Source: Daucus carota subsp. sativus
Lineage: Eukaryota; Streptophyta; Magnoliopsida; Apiales; Apiaceae
Length of the DNA stretch: 64,000 nucleotides
Reading direction: 5' to 3'
Assembly: GCF_001625215.2 (NCBI RefSeq)
Contig: NC_030384.2
Coordinates: 46,472,390 to 46,536,389, forward strand
In this document: one piece after another, positions 11,576 to 22,983 of the stretch
Position numbering within the stretch: the first letter of the stretch is position 1
Layout: every line of letters starts with the position of its first letter
Made by a program: the position numbers and the translations under genes
Notes under the pieces: model-generated
The model's database searches: none
The model's input: the letters and a program-made list of their open reading frames with translations, nothing else
What the model was told of the DNA's origin: nothing

Positions 11576-13320
11576 TTAGTAAGAATGTCCTGGTAGCTAA
11601 ATAACAGTTCTTATAATATATTTTGTAATATGTGCTGGGAAATGTTGTGGAGAGCAGTACCTATAGTAAATTAGGTTTTTAGACGGTGCTGATATTCTTG
11701 ATTCTGGTAACATACATCTTAAAATTATTGAGAGAAATAGTTTTGGAAAAACCTACCAAATCGAGACTGTGTAGACTTTTTCAGGTAAAGGTGCAACAAT
11801 GGCTTTAAAAAAACTAATCTAAACTCTAAAGTATAATTTTGAGTTTTTTAGCAGGCCATCAGAAATATTTCCTTCTCACCTCATATGATATATCATTATG
11901 TTGAATACACAGCATGTACAAATTGTTGTCTTCGCTGAGTAGTAAGATTTTTAACTCTGTACGTCAGAGTACAAATAGTCAAAAAGAATTTCTGCACCAT
12001 CACCATTAGATCTTTGAAACTTGCTGATTCGTCCTGAGTTTCTGGTGTTGGTCATTTTTCTGATAGTTGCCTCTTGGCTCTAATCAAGTTTTTCCACAAT
12101 TAGGGATCGGGATCACAGGAAATTATAAAATTGATTGTAGAATATTTTGAAACCAGAGAGTTTTGCAACACGTGAATAATCCACATCATATTTTTCAAGT
12201 CATACTCATGAGTCATGGCCCAGAATGCAGCGGAAGTCTCATCTCTTATTGAAAAGTAATTATCAAAGAAGGAACCCAACTGGGGTAGATGTTCGCCTGA
12301 TCAACATAATTAGCTAAATAAACTATGTTTAACATTTGAGACTTATTTCAATAAATAAATAAAATTCAATTTTTTCCTAACTAAATGAATAAGTCTTTAC
12401 GGAACAAAGGGCCTGTTTGGGTAAAAAAATTTAAGCCTTCTAAGGGGCTTATTTTTTTGATCAATATATATATATTTTTATAACTTTTTGGATATAAGTA
12501 TTATGGAGGTGTTTCATATTCATAATGTGGAAAAAATCAAAATTTATTTCAGAAACAACTAAGTGACATATTTTTTTCCAGAAATAAGTCCTTATTTTCC
12601 TAAAAAAAAAAAGAAACAAATCCTTATTTTTTTAAATTAAATTTAATCAAACGACCAACTCGTCCTGATGCTAGGTCTGTCCAGTCTGAATGAGTAGATC
12701 ATTAACTCGCTTAACCGACTCTTAAACGCTGACCACGTTCCTATTTAATTCCACCCAGACCCAGAGAGATCCATCAAACAAGTTAACCACCCCTTGTCGG
12801 TGTTAAAATCACAACAAAGAAAACTAATTTCCACCAACCCCACGCCACTGAATCTTGGACTTTCATGCAAACTTTTCCATTTCTTTAATCCACTTTCCCA
12901 CCCCTAAAATCTTTAATTCACTTAATTAACATCTATATACCTCACGAATATAATTCAATAAATATTATAACGAAATTATTACAAAAGGCCACCCAAAACA
13001 TTCTACACATATTAGGGTTATTACAACTGTTTCCCGCGGCCTTTTTTCCCCACACCACCAAAACCTCTGTCCATTTATAGTTTATACACATGTACATAAA
13101 CTCAAGCTCACACATTCATCACATTCATTTGTTGTTGCATCTACTGCCAAGTGTGTGTACATGTTCAGACCACAGTGTGTAAGTCTGCCGACAATATCGT
13201 ACAGTAGTAAATGAAGGAGTGAATAAGCAAAGCAGCTCAGATCCCAAGGTGTCGTGCCATGACACTTTTATTTCTCATTTCTCAATCGAATCTCGTGGAC
13301 TTGTAATAAGATATGATATT
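11576..13320. other. Intergenic between PGPP1 and GAUT15
   Basis: The stretch is AT-rich without coding content. A possible, weakly supported MITE lies at about 12411-12660 (GGCCTGTTTGG at one end, CAAACGACC at the other). Bases 12950-13320 should be the GAUT promoter and leader. A short upstream reading frame ATG-AAG-GAG-TGA at 13211 lies in the leader and could damp translation. Confidence 0.4.
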
Positions 13321-16300
13321 ATGAAGTTTTATATTTCGACCAAGGGGATCAAGAGGTTGAATAGAGTCTCCGGTGGGGGTTACTGGCAGGGGATGAAAGG
13401 ACGGGGAAGTCCGGCGATCATTCGCCGGATTTCTTACCGGACTCTTTTGTTGCTGCTGCTTTTGATGATGGCCATTGTTTTGCCCTTTATGTTCCTCAGA
13501 GTTGCTTATCTTGTTCTTGAATCTTCGGCTCTTTGTTCTTCCCCTCTAGGTATGTGATTTTTTTATTATTTTTTTTTAACTTTAGGATTGCAAAAAATAA
13601 ATTTGTTGGAAGTGTAAATTGTTGAAAATAGTTGTTTGGGTATGTTTGTAATTTGCAGAATGTATGAGACTGAGGCTTTTCGGCGGGAGTGATTCTTCCA
13701 CGGTGAGTGTTTTCGGCTTTGACCAAATTACCCTTTTAATTATATTTAATTGTGAAAATACCAGTGTTAGTAAAATGTAGCCCAAATAATGCGGTACGAA
13801 GTTACCTTCCAAAAAGAGCATAGTTAGTTAAGGTCCTATTTGTAAAGATATGCTTTCTCTTTAAATCTATCTGGAATGTGGAATGTGACAACGCTGAGCA
13901 GCGACATTTAGGGGCACTAGTTTGGAAGTATGTCTATTATCATGTGAAGATGTCATGTAATTTCTCTGTCATTGTTTCGGTGATGTTACATCAAATCATT
14001 CTCTTGGTTAGGTTACTATTTGTCTTGTTATCTTCGGTAATTTAAGTTGTTTTGGTAATTATGAGTGTTTGCGTGGTCTCATCACATGCAACTAGAGATG
14101 TTTGTGCTAAACTAGTTTCTGCATTCTAATCAATTTATTGATCGGTGAAGGCAGTGTTGTACTGGCTTTCAGTTCCAGTCATATTTCCGCGTGTTTGTGC
14201 AGGCTCGGGTTCAACAAGTGTGCAGGCATAGATAAAACACTTTTTCGATATACCTTTCTACAACATACTGTAAAAGTTTGATATTAATTTTCATAATCTG
14301 AACTATTTAACAAAATATGTGTACATTTTGCTCATCTCCATACAAGTAATTTTAGACTTTTTTTTTTTATCTCCCCACACTTTCATCTATGTACAGTACA
14401 TCTTATCCGGCCTCAAAAGCTTTTATTGATTTGGTTTTATGTGTGGATGGACTATATTTAATCCATGGAGATATGACCTATTTCTATTTATTTTCATTTT
14501 TTAGATAATTATTTGAACCAGGAGTCATTTATTTTGTAAGGAGAGAATATTAGAGCATCTCCAATGGTTGGCACTCTTCAAGGGGTGCTTATTTTTACAC
14601 AACTCAAAATATTATTTTTTGTATTCTCACTCTTCCAAATCATTTTTAGCACTCTTCTTTCAAAATAAACTTCAATGGTTGGCACTCCAAGATGCCAACT
14701 TTATTAATAGAGAAATGATATTTTATGTATTATTGGGACCACAAATCTATATTTTATGTATTATTGGGACCACAAAAGAAGTTGGCACCCTACTTTATGG
14801 GTTGCCAACTTTTGGCACCCCAAAGCCAACTCACTTGGCACCCCAATAGCACTCTAACATCTCCAATGGGGGTGCCAACGAGTGTGCCGGTTCATGCCAC
14901 ATGGCATTGGCACCCCTCTTAGCACCTCCCATTGGAGATGCTCTTATAATGCAATACAGTAGGAAAAGACTACTTTCCCTAGTTGCATTATTGACAGGTG
15001 GCTTCTTTTGTCCATTTCTTCGTCCTCACTTATATTCTAAACCCACTTGTCCTTAAATAAGGAAACCTTCAACTACAAGTCCACGACTAACATCCAAAAA
15101 TGATAAATGTAATCAAGTAGTCATTTCAACACACTCACAGGTCACAGACTGTATACACACTGTAACTTTTTTAGATGATTCTTCCCCATATGCATGATAA
15201 CATTTCAAAATTGAGTATGTACTATATAGAATGGCTTAAGCTAAAAAATCATTCGGTTCTGTATCTTAAAACTATCTAATTAGCTGATGCATGTATATGT
15301 GTTCATACAGATCTCCAGAGAAGATAAACTAGCGATATTTTGTTAAAGAGAGGAAATATGAATTGCATAAGAAGCCTTTTTCGAATGTACTTACACTCTT
15401 ATGTGCTTAACATCTAATGAATTTCCCCTGCATTGTAAAACGTAGAAGTAAAAATTTACACACTCAGCAATTTACTTGTGTACACTGTACACGTGCCATT
15501 TCAGCCGATCAGTCTCTGTGACAGCCTCCGTGATTATTTGTTTGTCACTTGGCATAGTGTTAGAAATAGTTGGTATCTCATGTTAGAGGTACTTTGTCTT
15601 CTATATTTCAACCTTTTGTTTTCTGGTGCGGTGTTACTGTGATGCAGTTGAGAGAAGAGCTGGAAAGAGCATTAGAGGAAGTAAATAATAATGATGAAAT
15701 AGGAGAAAGAATAGCAGAGGCTTCTCCAGAGTCATTCACGGACCTTGTGAAGGATATGGTGTTAAACAGACAAGACATCAAAGCTTTCGCTTTCAAGACC
15801 AAAGCAATGGTAACTACAATCAACTTTCTGATAATATTTAAGTTTGTGTCTTGTCCTTCTTGGCTTTTGGGTGGTTTATTTATTCAGTGCAAGACACAAT
15901 CCGTTTATGGTTGCTCAGGGCTGCCACTCAAGTTGGTCCATTGGTGCCCACTTCTGGGGATAAATCACATGGGGTTGGGCTTCTTGCCTTCTACTCATCT
16001 GATTTAATCTATCTCTATTTGTTTTTTCATTTAACCCAAGAACAACTTTCATATACCAGCTTCACCTATAATTTGTTATATAGAGTCTTGATTTTTAAAA
16101 TGATATATTAATCAGATTTTCAAAACATGTTTTGCTTGGCAATGCTCCCCCAAATAATGCCTGTGTCAGAGAGACTGTTAGAGTTTTAAGGTGGTACATA
16201 GTATACAATTTAGAATGCCCCTTTGTCAGTATCTTAATATACAGAATCGAATCAGTCAATCAACCAATAGAATGAAGTTGTGAAGCAATGGAGAAAAAAA

Positions 16301-18173
16301 TAACGCCTGCACTGGTTAAGGATCTTCCTCTTTTTTGGTAGTTAACACACTAATGCACTCATCTTGTCCTCGGTGGTTAAATATGAACAAAATCTTACTT
16401 TGATTTACTTAAACAATGAATAAGTTATTATTGGATTAAAGCAAAGAAAGAGAACTTTAACTAACATAAAAGGTTACAACTCCCTTCACATAAGATTAAT
16501 GCCTGAGCAGATGTTAAGTTAGGCAGTCCATCTACCGTACTAAACTGTCAATGTATATCAAGTACAGTGTGAGAGGATAATATTAAATTTTCGTCCTTCA
16601 GATATGATACATATATCAGGAAAATGATTTCAGAGTGCCACTAGAGTATAAGAATGAGTAAGGTGAAAGTAAATTTCTTTGTTGCATGCAGAATATGAAG
16701 ATGGAGAGGAAGGTGCAGTCAGCCAGAAGGCATGAGTCCTTTTATTGGCATTTAGCTTCTCATGGGTATCCTAAAAGCCTGCATTGCCTTCATCTTAAGT
16801 TGGCTGAAGAGTATGCTGTAAACGCCTCTGCACGGTCTCCATTACCTTCACCTGAATACATCTCCCGATTGACAGATTCTTCATTCAATCATGTTGTTCT
16901 TCTAACAGACAATGTCTTGGCGGCTTCTGTTGTCATCGCTTCGACTGTCAAAAACTCAGGGAATCCGGGGAAATTGGTGTTCCATGTAGTCACAGATAAG
17001 AAAACATACAGCCCAATGCATTCTTGGTTTGCAATGAACATTGTTGCTTCTGCAGTTGTGGAAGTTAAAGGATTACATCAGTATGATTGGTCCCACAAAG
17101 TAAATGTTGAGGTTAAGGAGATGTTAGAGATTCATCGCTTAATCTGGAGCCATAAATGTGAATATATGAAGGGAGAAGACTCTGATCATGAAAGAGATTT
17201 GGAATTTCTAAGCCCTAGCTATATTTCACTGTTAAATCATCTCCGAATATATATCCCTGAGGTATCTACTATATCTCTTTTATCTTCTTGACCAATCCAT
17301 GGGATGATTATGAGTGTTTAAAATTAAAATTAATGTATTGTCTGAATTTCATTGGATCCAGCTGTTTCCAGATCTAAACAAGATTGTTTTCTTGGATGAT
17401 GATGTTGTAGTTCAACGCGACTTGTCATCTCTCTGGCATTTAGATCTCAAGGGAAAAATTGTAGGTGCTGTTGTCGACTCATTTTGCGGGGAAGGGTGTT
17501 GCCCGGGAAGAAAATACAGGGACTACTTCAACTTTAGTGAACCAGTTATGTCAGCTGATTTTAGATCGGACCGTTGTGGATGGCTATATGGGATGAATGT
17601 CTTTGATCTTGAAGCTTGGAGGAAAACTAATATTACTAAAACATATCATCAATGGCTTAAGTTTGTAAGTATGTTTCATGTTGTAATCACTTTGCTACTT
17701 AAGCTGCATGCTAATTTACTTAACCGGACTACTAATAATTTGTTATAACATTATAAACTATGTATATGCAGGGGGTGGAAAGATAAAAGAGAAATTGGGC
17801 TTCTCGTGCTAAATTTCTTAATTTGAGATAAAAGCATATAATTCTTCAGGACAGATCAATACATAAACAGACATTATTTTTTTTGCAGAACCTGGAATCT
17901 GGGTTGGGATTATGGAATCCTGGAACACTTCCTCCAGCCTTGCTTGCTTTTGATGGTTTTGTGCATGACCTTAATCCGTCGTGGCATGTGGCAGGTTTAG
18001 GCTATCGATTTCCACAAGTGAGCCTGCAGACGCTGAACACGGCAGCTGTCATTCATTTTAGTGGACCTGCAAAGCCGTGGCTGGAGATCGGGGTCCCTGA
18101 GGTACGAAGCTTATGGTCTAGACATGTAAATTTTTCAAACAAATTCTTTACAAAATGTAGAATTGTAGAGTGA
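13321..18173 (+). CDS. GAUT15: GT8 galacturonosyltransferase, GAUT15-like
   Basis: A Golgi type II membrane enzyme of the GAUT family, which transfers galacturonic acid from UDP-GalA during pectin (or xylan) synthesis. Exons are 13321-13549, 13659-13702, 15648-15809, 16692-17261, 17362-17664 and 17889-18173; all join in frame to give 530 residues. A short basic N-terminus is followed by one leucine-rich transmembrane anchor (about residues 41-60). A stem region with an [10 protein letters not shown] helix precedes the catalytic domain. The GT8 DxD metal site is DDD at 347-349 in [12 protein letters not shown]; the C-terminal motifs HVAGLGYR and [12 protein letters not shown] are also present. 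The start [12 protein letters not shown] fits the clade that includes Arabidopsis GAUT15. Activity is inferred from the family; GAUT15 itself is poorly characterised. Intron 2 (1.9 kb) carries a MITE. Confidence 0.92.
14553..14943. mobile_element. Tourist-like MITE in GAUT15 intron 2 (391 bp)
   Basis: Terminal repeats GAGCATCTCCAATGG and CCATTGGAGATGCTC bound the element. TTA is duplicated at 14550-14552 and 14944-14946. The interior repeats GTTGGCACTC-like units and the phrase TATTTTATGTATTATTGGGA in tandem (about 14720-14770). Confidence 0.85.
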
Positions 18174-19468
18174 AGAGCAAAGTTCCTTCACTTTCTGATA
18201 AAGTGATAATCCAGTTTCGAGTAAACCAGTGGGAAGAAGGTTTGTCTTCAGCTTCTGCTTGCTCCAAGCTCGTATAATGTCATATAATTTATATTTTTTG
18301 TCCAGAAACATATCATAGATGCAGGTAACAAGCAATACCTTACACAATTAGATACTGACATTCAACAGACATCCATGTAATTGTATATCTCTCAGAGTCA
18401 GATATCTATAATTACTTGTAATTGTCTGACCTCTGCATATATCTAGCATCTCCTTGTCTTTGTACAAATTAATAACATTTTATTGTTCAAGCAAGACATG
18501 TTATTTTCATTAGTCCTTCCTTTGTTCAATCATTCAACTGATATCTTTATAAATAAGCAAAGTACAGTATCAGTTAGAGCAAGTCCAATGCAAGATGCAA
18601 AATAGCTATAGCTATTGTTATAATTTGGCACCAAAAAGTGTTTTTTGTTGCTAAAATAGAACTTCAACTCCAATGCTAGATGCATTTTGCATCCAAATAA
18701 TTCCAAAATTAAGTAACTTTAGTCCCTCTCTCCTAAACTTTGTTTAAAGTTCACCACTATATATACCAATTATAGTTAGTTGATGATGTGGCATGGATGC
18801 ATAAATGCATCCTTGGTTTCAAATTTAGAACCAAAGATGCATATATGCATATTTGCATCCAAGTATAGAACCCCATTGGAGTTGAGATTTTTAGCATTTG
18901 ATTTCAAATTATAGAAATGGCACCACTTATAACATTGCATTGGACTTGCTCTTACAGACTTACTCTGGATAGCCCAGAGTGTCAAGCTGTCACTATTGAA
19001 GCTGCTACAAGATCAGCAGTTCAGCGCTTATATTTTACTCTTTTTTTCCCTTTCCAATCATGATTACTGTTCAGAGTCGGGCTAGTCAAGCTGCCTGTCC
19101 CAACTGAATTACAGCAGATTCAGTAGAGAAATTTTTTTTCCTTTCCAAATTCATTATTTTCTAGAAATCAAAACATGAATATTATGTTTTAAAGAGTGAT
19201 TCAATCAAAAAAAGTATTACAACAAAGGAATGATTATAATTGCAATTTCGAATTTCTTCAATGAAATTTCATTTAACGAGATTTCAAACAAATATTTTCA
19301 TAGTGATGACTTAATTAATCTTATTCTTTAGAAATAAAGGTTTTTTTATGAATATAATTTATTTTTCCTTAAATAAGTTTTTACTTTCTTGTTAAATATT
19401 ATATATAAAACACATCTTTAATATTTATGTCTAAAAGAATTATATATATATATAATTATATATATATA
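18174..19468. other. GAUT15 3' flank and intergenic DNA
   Basis: The 3' untranslated region probably runs to about 18480. Beyond it are the MITE at 18577-18951 and AT-rich DNA that ends in a (TA)n run at 19440-19468, into which the Helitron cluster is inserted. No gene is seen. Confidence 0.5.
18577..18951. mobile_element. Tourist-like MITE (375 bp)
   Basis: Terminal inverted repeats GAGCAAGTCCAATGCA and TGCATTGGACTTGCTC bound the element. TTA is duplicated at 18574-18576 and 18952-18954. The interior is AT-rich with repeated GATGCAT phrases. It lies about 400 bp past the GAUT15 stop codon. Confidence 0.85.
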
Positions 19469-19526
19469 CTAGCTTATAACCCGTGCAATGCACGGGCGGT
19501 TAACATATTTGTTATTTTATTATATA

Positions 19527-20146
19527 CTAGCCTTTAACCCGTGCGAAGCACGGGCGGGTATATAGTTAGTAATTTATTATTTATAATTTAAAATTTAACA
19601 TCATTTTATTAGTATTTTAGTATTAATGGATTGAATTTTAATCCGAATTTAGTACACGTAAATTTAAAAATAAAAAAAATCAGCAAATTGAAATATTTTC
19701 CAAACATAGTCGATCGTGTAATATTTTTGAAAGATTCAGTAAATCAATCGAATTTCAACATAAGTTTGTAATCTTAGTTTTTTTTTACAACAATAACTTT
19801 TAAGATTAGAGTTAGAAAGGGTTATATAATGGTTCGTGTTTATATTGAGATAGAACACGTTAAAGTTAAAAAGAGTTATATGAATGTTCTTGTTAAAAGA
19901 AGATATTCAAAATTGTATATTTATAATTTTATTCATAACATCATTATAATATTTTTAATGAAATATTATATGATAATGGATTGTTATGAGTGTTTTTAGT
20001 ATTTGAAACTGTTTAACAATATAATACTAATAGACTCCACATTTGTAGACTTATAGTACCAAAAGGAGAGTACCAAACCAAAAAATATAACTAAAACCTT
20101 GGACTACAAATTATACCCATGTTGGCTTATTATAGTATAGTATAGA
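19527..20146 (-). mobile_element. Nested non-autonomous Helitron (620 bp)
   Basis: On the minus strand it starts TCTATACTATACTATAATAA (20146) and ends with hairpin CCCGTGC-TTC-GCACGGG and CTAG (19527). It sits between an A (19526) and a T (20147). The second copy of the surrounding sequence at about 20385-20410 reads straight through without it, giving a natural empty site. Confidence 0.85.
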
Positions 20147-21529
20147 TATTTTAAAGTTACCTAATTTTATTGTAAAAATAAAATTATGATAGAATAACAT
20201 GGTTTAATAAATTTTTTACTTAACAGTTGGATAAATTCTTCATAGTTAAGTCCGTCAAATGGCTAATTGAAAATTAGGTCGAACATATATATTTTAATGA
20301 GAATGTTAAAATATTTTCTTTTACCTGTTATAATTATATATATATACTAGCTTATAACCCGTGCAATGCACGGGCGGTTAACATATTTGTTATTTTATTA
20401 TATATATTTTAAAGTTACCTAATTTTATTGTAAAAATAAAATTATGATAGAATAACATGGTTTAATAAATTTTTTACTTAACAGTTGGATAAATTCTTCA
20501 TAGTTAAGTCCGTCAAATGGCTAATTGAAAATTAGGTCGAACATATATATTTTAATGAGAATTTTAAAATATTTTCTTTTACCTGTTATAATTTAAGGTG
20601 GCCTATAAACTCAGATATAAACTAACCAATCAACCTTTGATATTTAGTTATTAATAATTAATAATATGATATAAAACATACGCATGAACCAAATACCTCC
20701 CCATCATACTAACCTAAATTTAATGTTTTGGTTTAATTGATAATAAAAAATATACTATAACATGTTATAAATTTAAGAGCTCCGTGGGTCGAATACCAAA
20801 CGATTCACCAAACTCAACTAACTGACCAACCAAGTGAATTTTTATTTTTGGCTTTAATAGTGTAATAATATATAGTATATGACAGATTTGTAATATTTCT
20901 TTTAATATGAGATCATTAGAGTATTTAAAAATAATGTTATTAATGTATTTTGGTTGAATAATATCACATGTTATTTATTAATAATTATATTTAATGATAT
21001 TATATTTTTATATATATGGCGCCCGTGTTGATTGTAAAAACTCGGTTTTTTTAGTTAGAAAATCTAAAAAAGATAAAGCGTTTTGATTAAAAAGACAATT
21101 ACTATGTTGCTCGATATTATTTTAGAAGATTGATTTTTTTTATCTAAAAAATATATAAAAGATAATTTATTTTAGTTAAAAAGAATAATTGGTTATATAT
21201 ATAGATAGGCCTGTACTTCGGCCCAAGTACCGACCGCCCGACCAATATAATAATACTCCCTCTATTTTTTATTATTTGACTTTTAGACTTTTGGCACACA
21301 TCTTTACGTATAAATATGTCGCCCATGTCCGTATTAATTGTAAAAGATTAATTTTTTAGTTGGAAAATTTATAAAAAGATAATATATTTTAGTTAAAAAA
21401 GTAATTACCATGTTTCTCAATGTTATTTTAGAAGATTAAGTTTTTTAGTCAAAAATATAAAAAAGTAATATATTTCAATTAAAAGGATTATCTGGTTATA
21501 TAGATAGTCCCGTACTATGGCCCAAATTA

Positions 21530-21862
21530 AAAAGAATAATTGGTTATATAGATAGACCCAGAATAATTGGTTATATAGATAGGCCCGTATTTTGACCCAA
21601 GTACTGACCTACCAAACTTTTAATGTTTCAGTTTTAAAAGGATTATTATTAATTGGTTATATAGATAGGCCCGTACTTTGGCCCAAATTAAAAAGAATAA
21701 TTATTTGTATAAATAGGCCCAGAATAATTGGTTATATAGATAGGCCCGTATTTTGGCCCAAGTACCGACCGACCAAACTTTTAATGTTTCGGCTTTAATA
21801 GTATAGTTTTGGCCCAAGTACCGACCGACCAAACTTTTAATGTTTCGGCTTTAATAGTATAG
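21530..21862. repeat. Irregular tandem repeat near the Helitron 5' end
   Basis: Units built from AATTGGTTATATAGATAGGCCC, GTACTTTGGCCCAAGTACCGACC and AAACTTTTAATGTTTCGGCTTTAATAGTATAG recur several times in varying combinations. A related, more diverged unit lies at 21185-21245. The pattern fits repeated duplication of the Helitron's subterminal region. Confidence 0.7.
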
Positions 21863-21870
21863 TATAGATA

Positions 21871-22448
21871 GGCAAGTGCTCAAATACAAACTCCTTACAG
21901 TACAAATATACAAACAATCACTACATGTGTTGAACATAATCACTAAACAATCACTACATGTGTTGAACATAATCACTAAATGTTTGAATAGAATCACTAA
22001 ATCTACCAGGCGGGTCTGATGGAGAGATAAGGGGAAGGAAGCACTTACAGAGCGGCGTAGCCGCGTGGTGATGCAGCGCGGCCGGCAGCAGCCCCGACGC
22101 CAACACGGCTGCAGTGCTAGAAACACGATTGAGGGTGAGGAGAAAAGCAGTGATGATATCGTGTGCGTGTATAGCACTGCTCAATGAAGACAAACCACCA
22201 GAGAGAGAGAGCTGCTGGCATTGGTGGTGGTGGTGGGTGGTTGAGAGAGAGAGAGAGAGAGTGTGTGTGGCGTTGGTGTGTGGTGCTAGTGGGCGGTGGT
22301 GTTGGTGATTCGAGGTGATTGTGGTGGTGATGGTGATGGATATATGTATGTATTTGTTAAATTAAAAACTGTTAATCACTAAATATTATTGTCATAATCA
22401 CTGGTTTGTACGTTTGTACAGTAAGGAGTTTGTACTGGAGTAGAACCC
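21871..22448. mobile_element. MULE-like non-autonomous element with GC-rich core
   Basis: Imperfect inverted ends of about 44 bases, including TACAAACTCCTTACAGTACAAA on the left and TTTGTACAGTAAGGAGTTTGTA on the right, enclose a core (about 22010-22330) much richer in GC than anything nearby. AT-rich DNA on both sides makes the core stand out. The core includes (GA)n and GGT-repeat tracts. A target-site duplication could not be fixed because the flanks are simple TA/ATAG sequence. Confidence 0.6.
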
Positions 22449-22983
22449 TATATATATATAAAATAAACTTTTAAATTTGATTTTTTTATTCAAATAGGCT
22501 CATTATATCCTTGAAAAAGTAAAATTTAACTGAATTACAAACTTTATATAAAAACTTTAGCTGTGTAGCATTTGTTTGTGTTCAACTACAACAAACTAGC
22601 TAACCTTTGATTACTTTATTTAAATGTAAAAGTTTAGTGGTTGATAATAGAAAAACCCAAAGAAAATACTGGAAAATACTTGTAAGCGTGACAAAGTGGA
22701 CTTGAAAAATATAAAAATAAAAATGGTATAAAATATAAGAAGCCAAAACTATCTAGGGCTTACCTCCCCTCATTCACCTCCCAAATACTCAATCGCAGAT
22801 TCACACTCCCCCCTTTCCTTCTCTCATCTCTCTACACATACACACACAGTATCTATGGAATCTGTTGTATTATAGCTCTCTCTCTTTCTCTTTATCTCTC
22901 TCTCTCTCTCGCCATCTCTCTCTCTATCTTTCCGTCTTTCTCTCCCTGAAACAGCTGCGTAGTGGAGTAATTATACTATTATT
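22449..22983 (+). promoter_or_regulatory. PP5 upstream region with CT-rich leader
   Basis: Bases 22876-22943 are a long CT-rich microsatellite-like tract, common in plant 5' untranslated regions and sometimes active as a Y-patch or GAGA-type core promoter element. It ends about 40 bases before the first ATG of PP5. No clear TATA box was identified; the transcription start is inferred to lie near 22800-22870. Confidence 0.5.

Larger units (their letters stand above)
19469..21868 (-). mobile_element. Non-autonomous Helitron (outer) with internal duplication
   Basis: Read on the minus strand it begins TCTATACTATACTATTAAAG (from 21868) and ends with a CCCGTGC-ATT-GCACGGG hairpin, then TTATAAGCTAG (19469), the Helitron TC...hairpin...CTAG pattern. 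The flanking bases are A and T, the expected insertion site. The 3' end occurs twice, at 19469 and 20347, because the terminal part has been duplicated; a 190-bp block is present at 20147-20336 and 20405-20594. No Rep/helicase coding region is present, so it depends on another element for movement. Confidence 0.8.

Noticed and set aside
12411-12660. Possible hAT MITE upstream of GAUT15
   Set aside because: The ends match only over about 9 bases and no target duplication is visible, so it is mentioned only as a weak candidate.
22114-22308. Trp/Arg-rich 64-codon frame
   Set aside because: Produced by GGT and GA simple repeats inside the MULE-like element.
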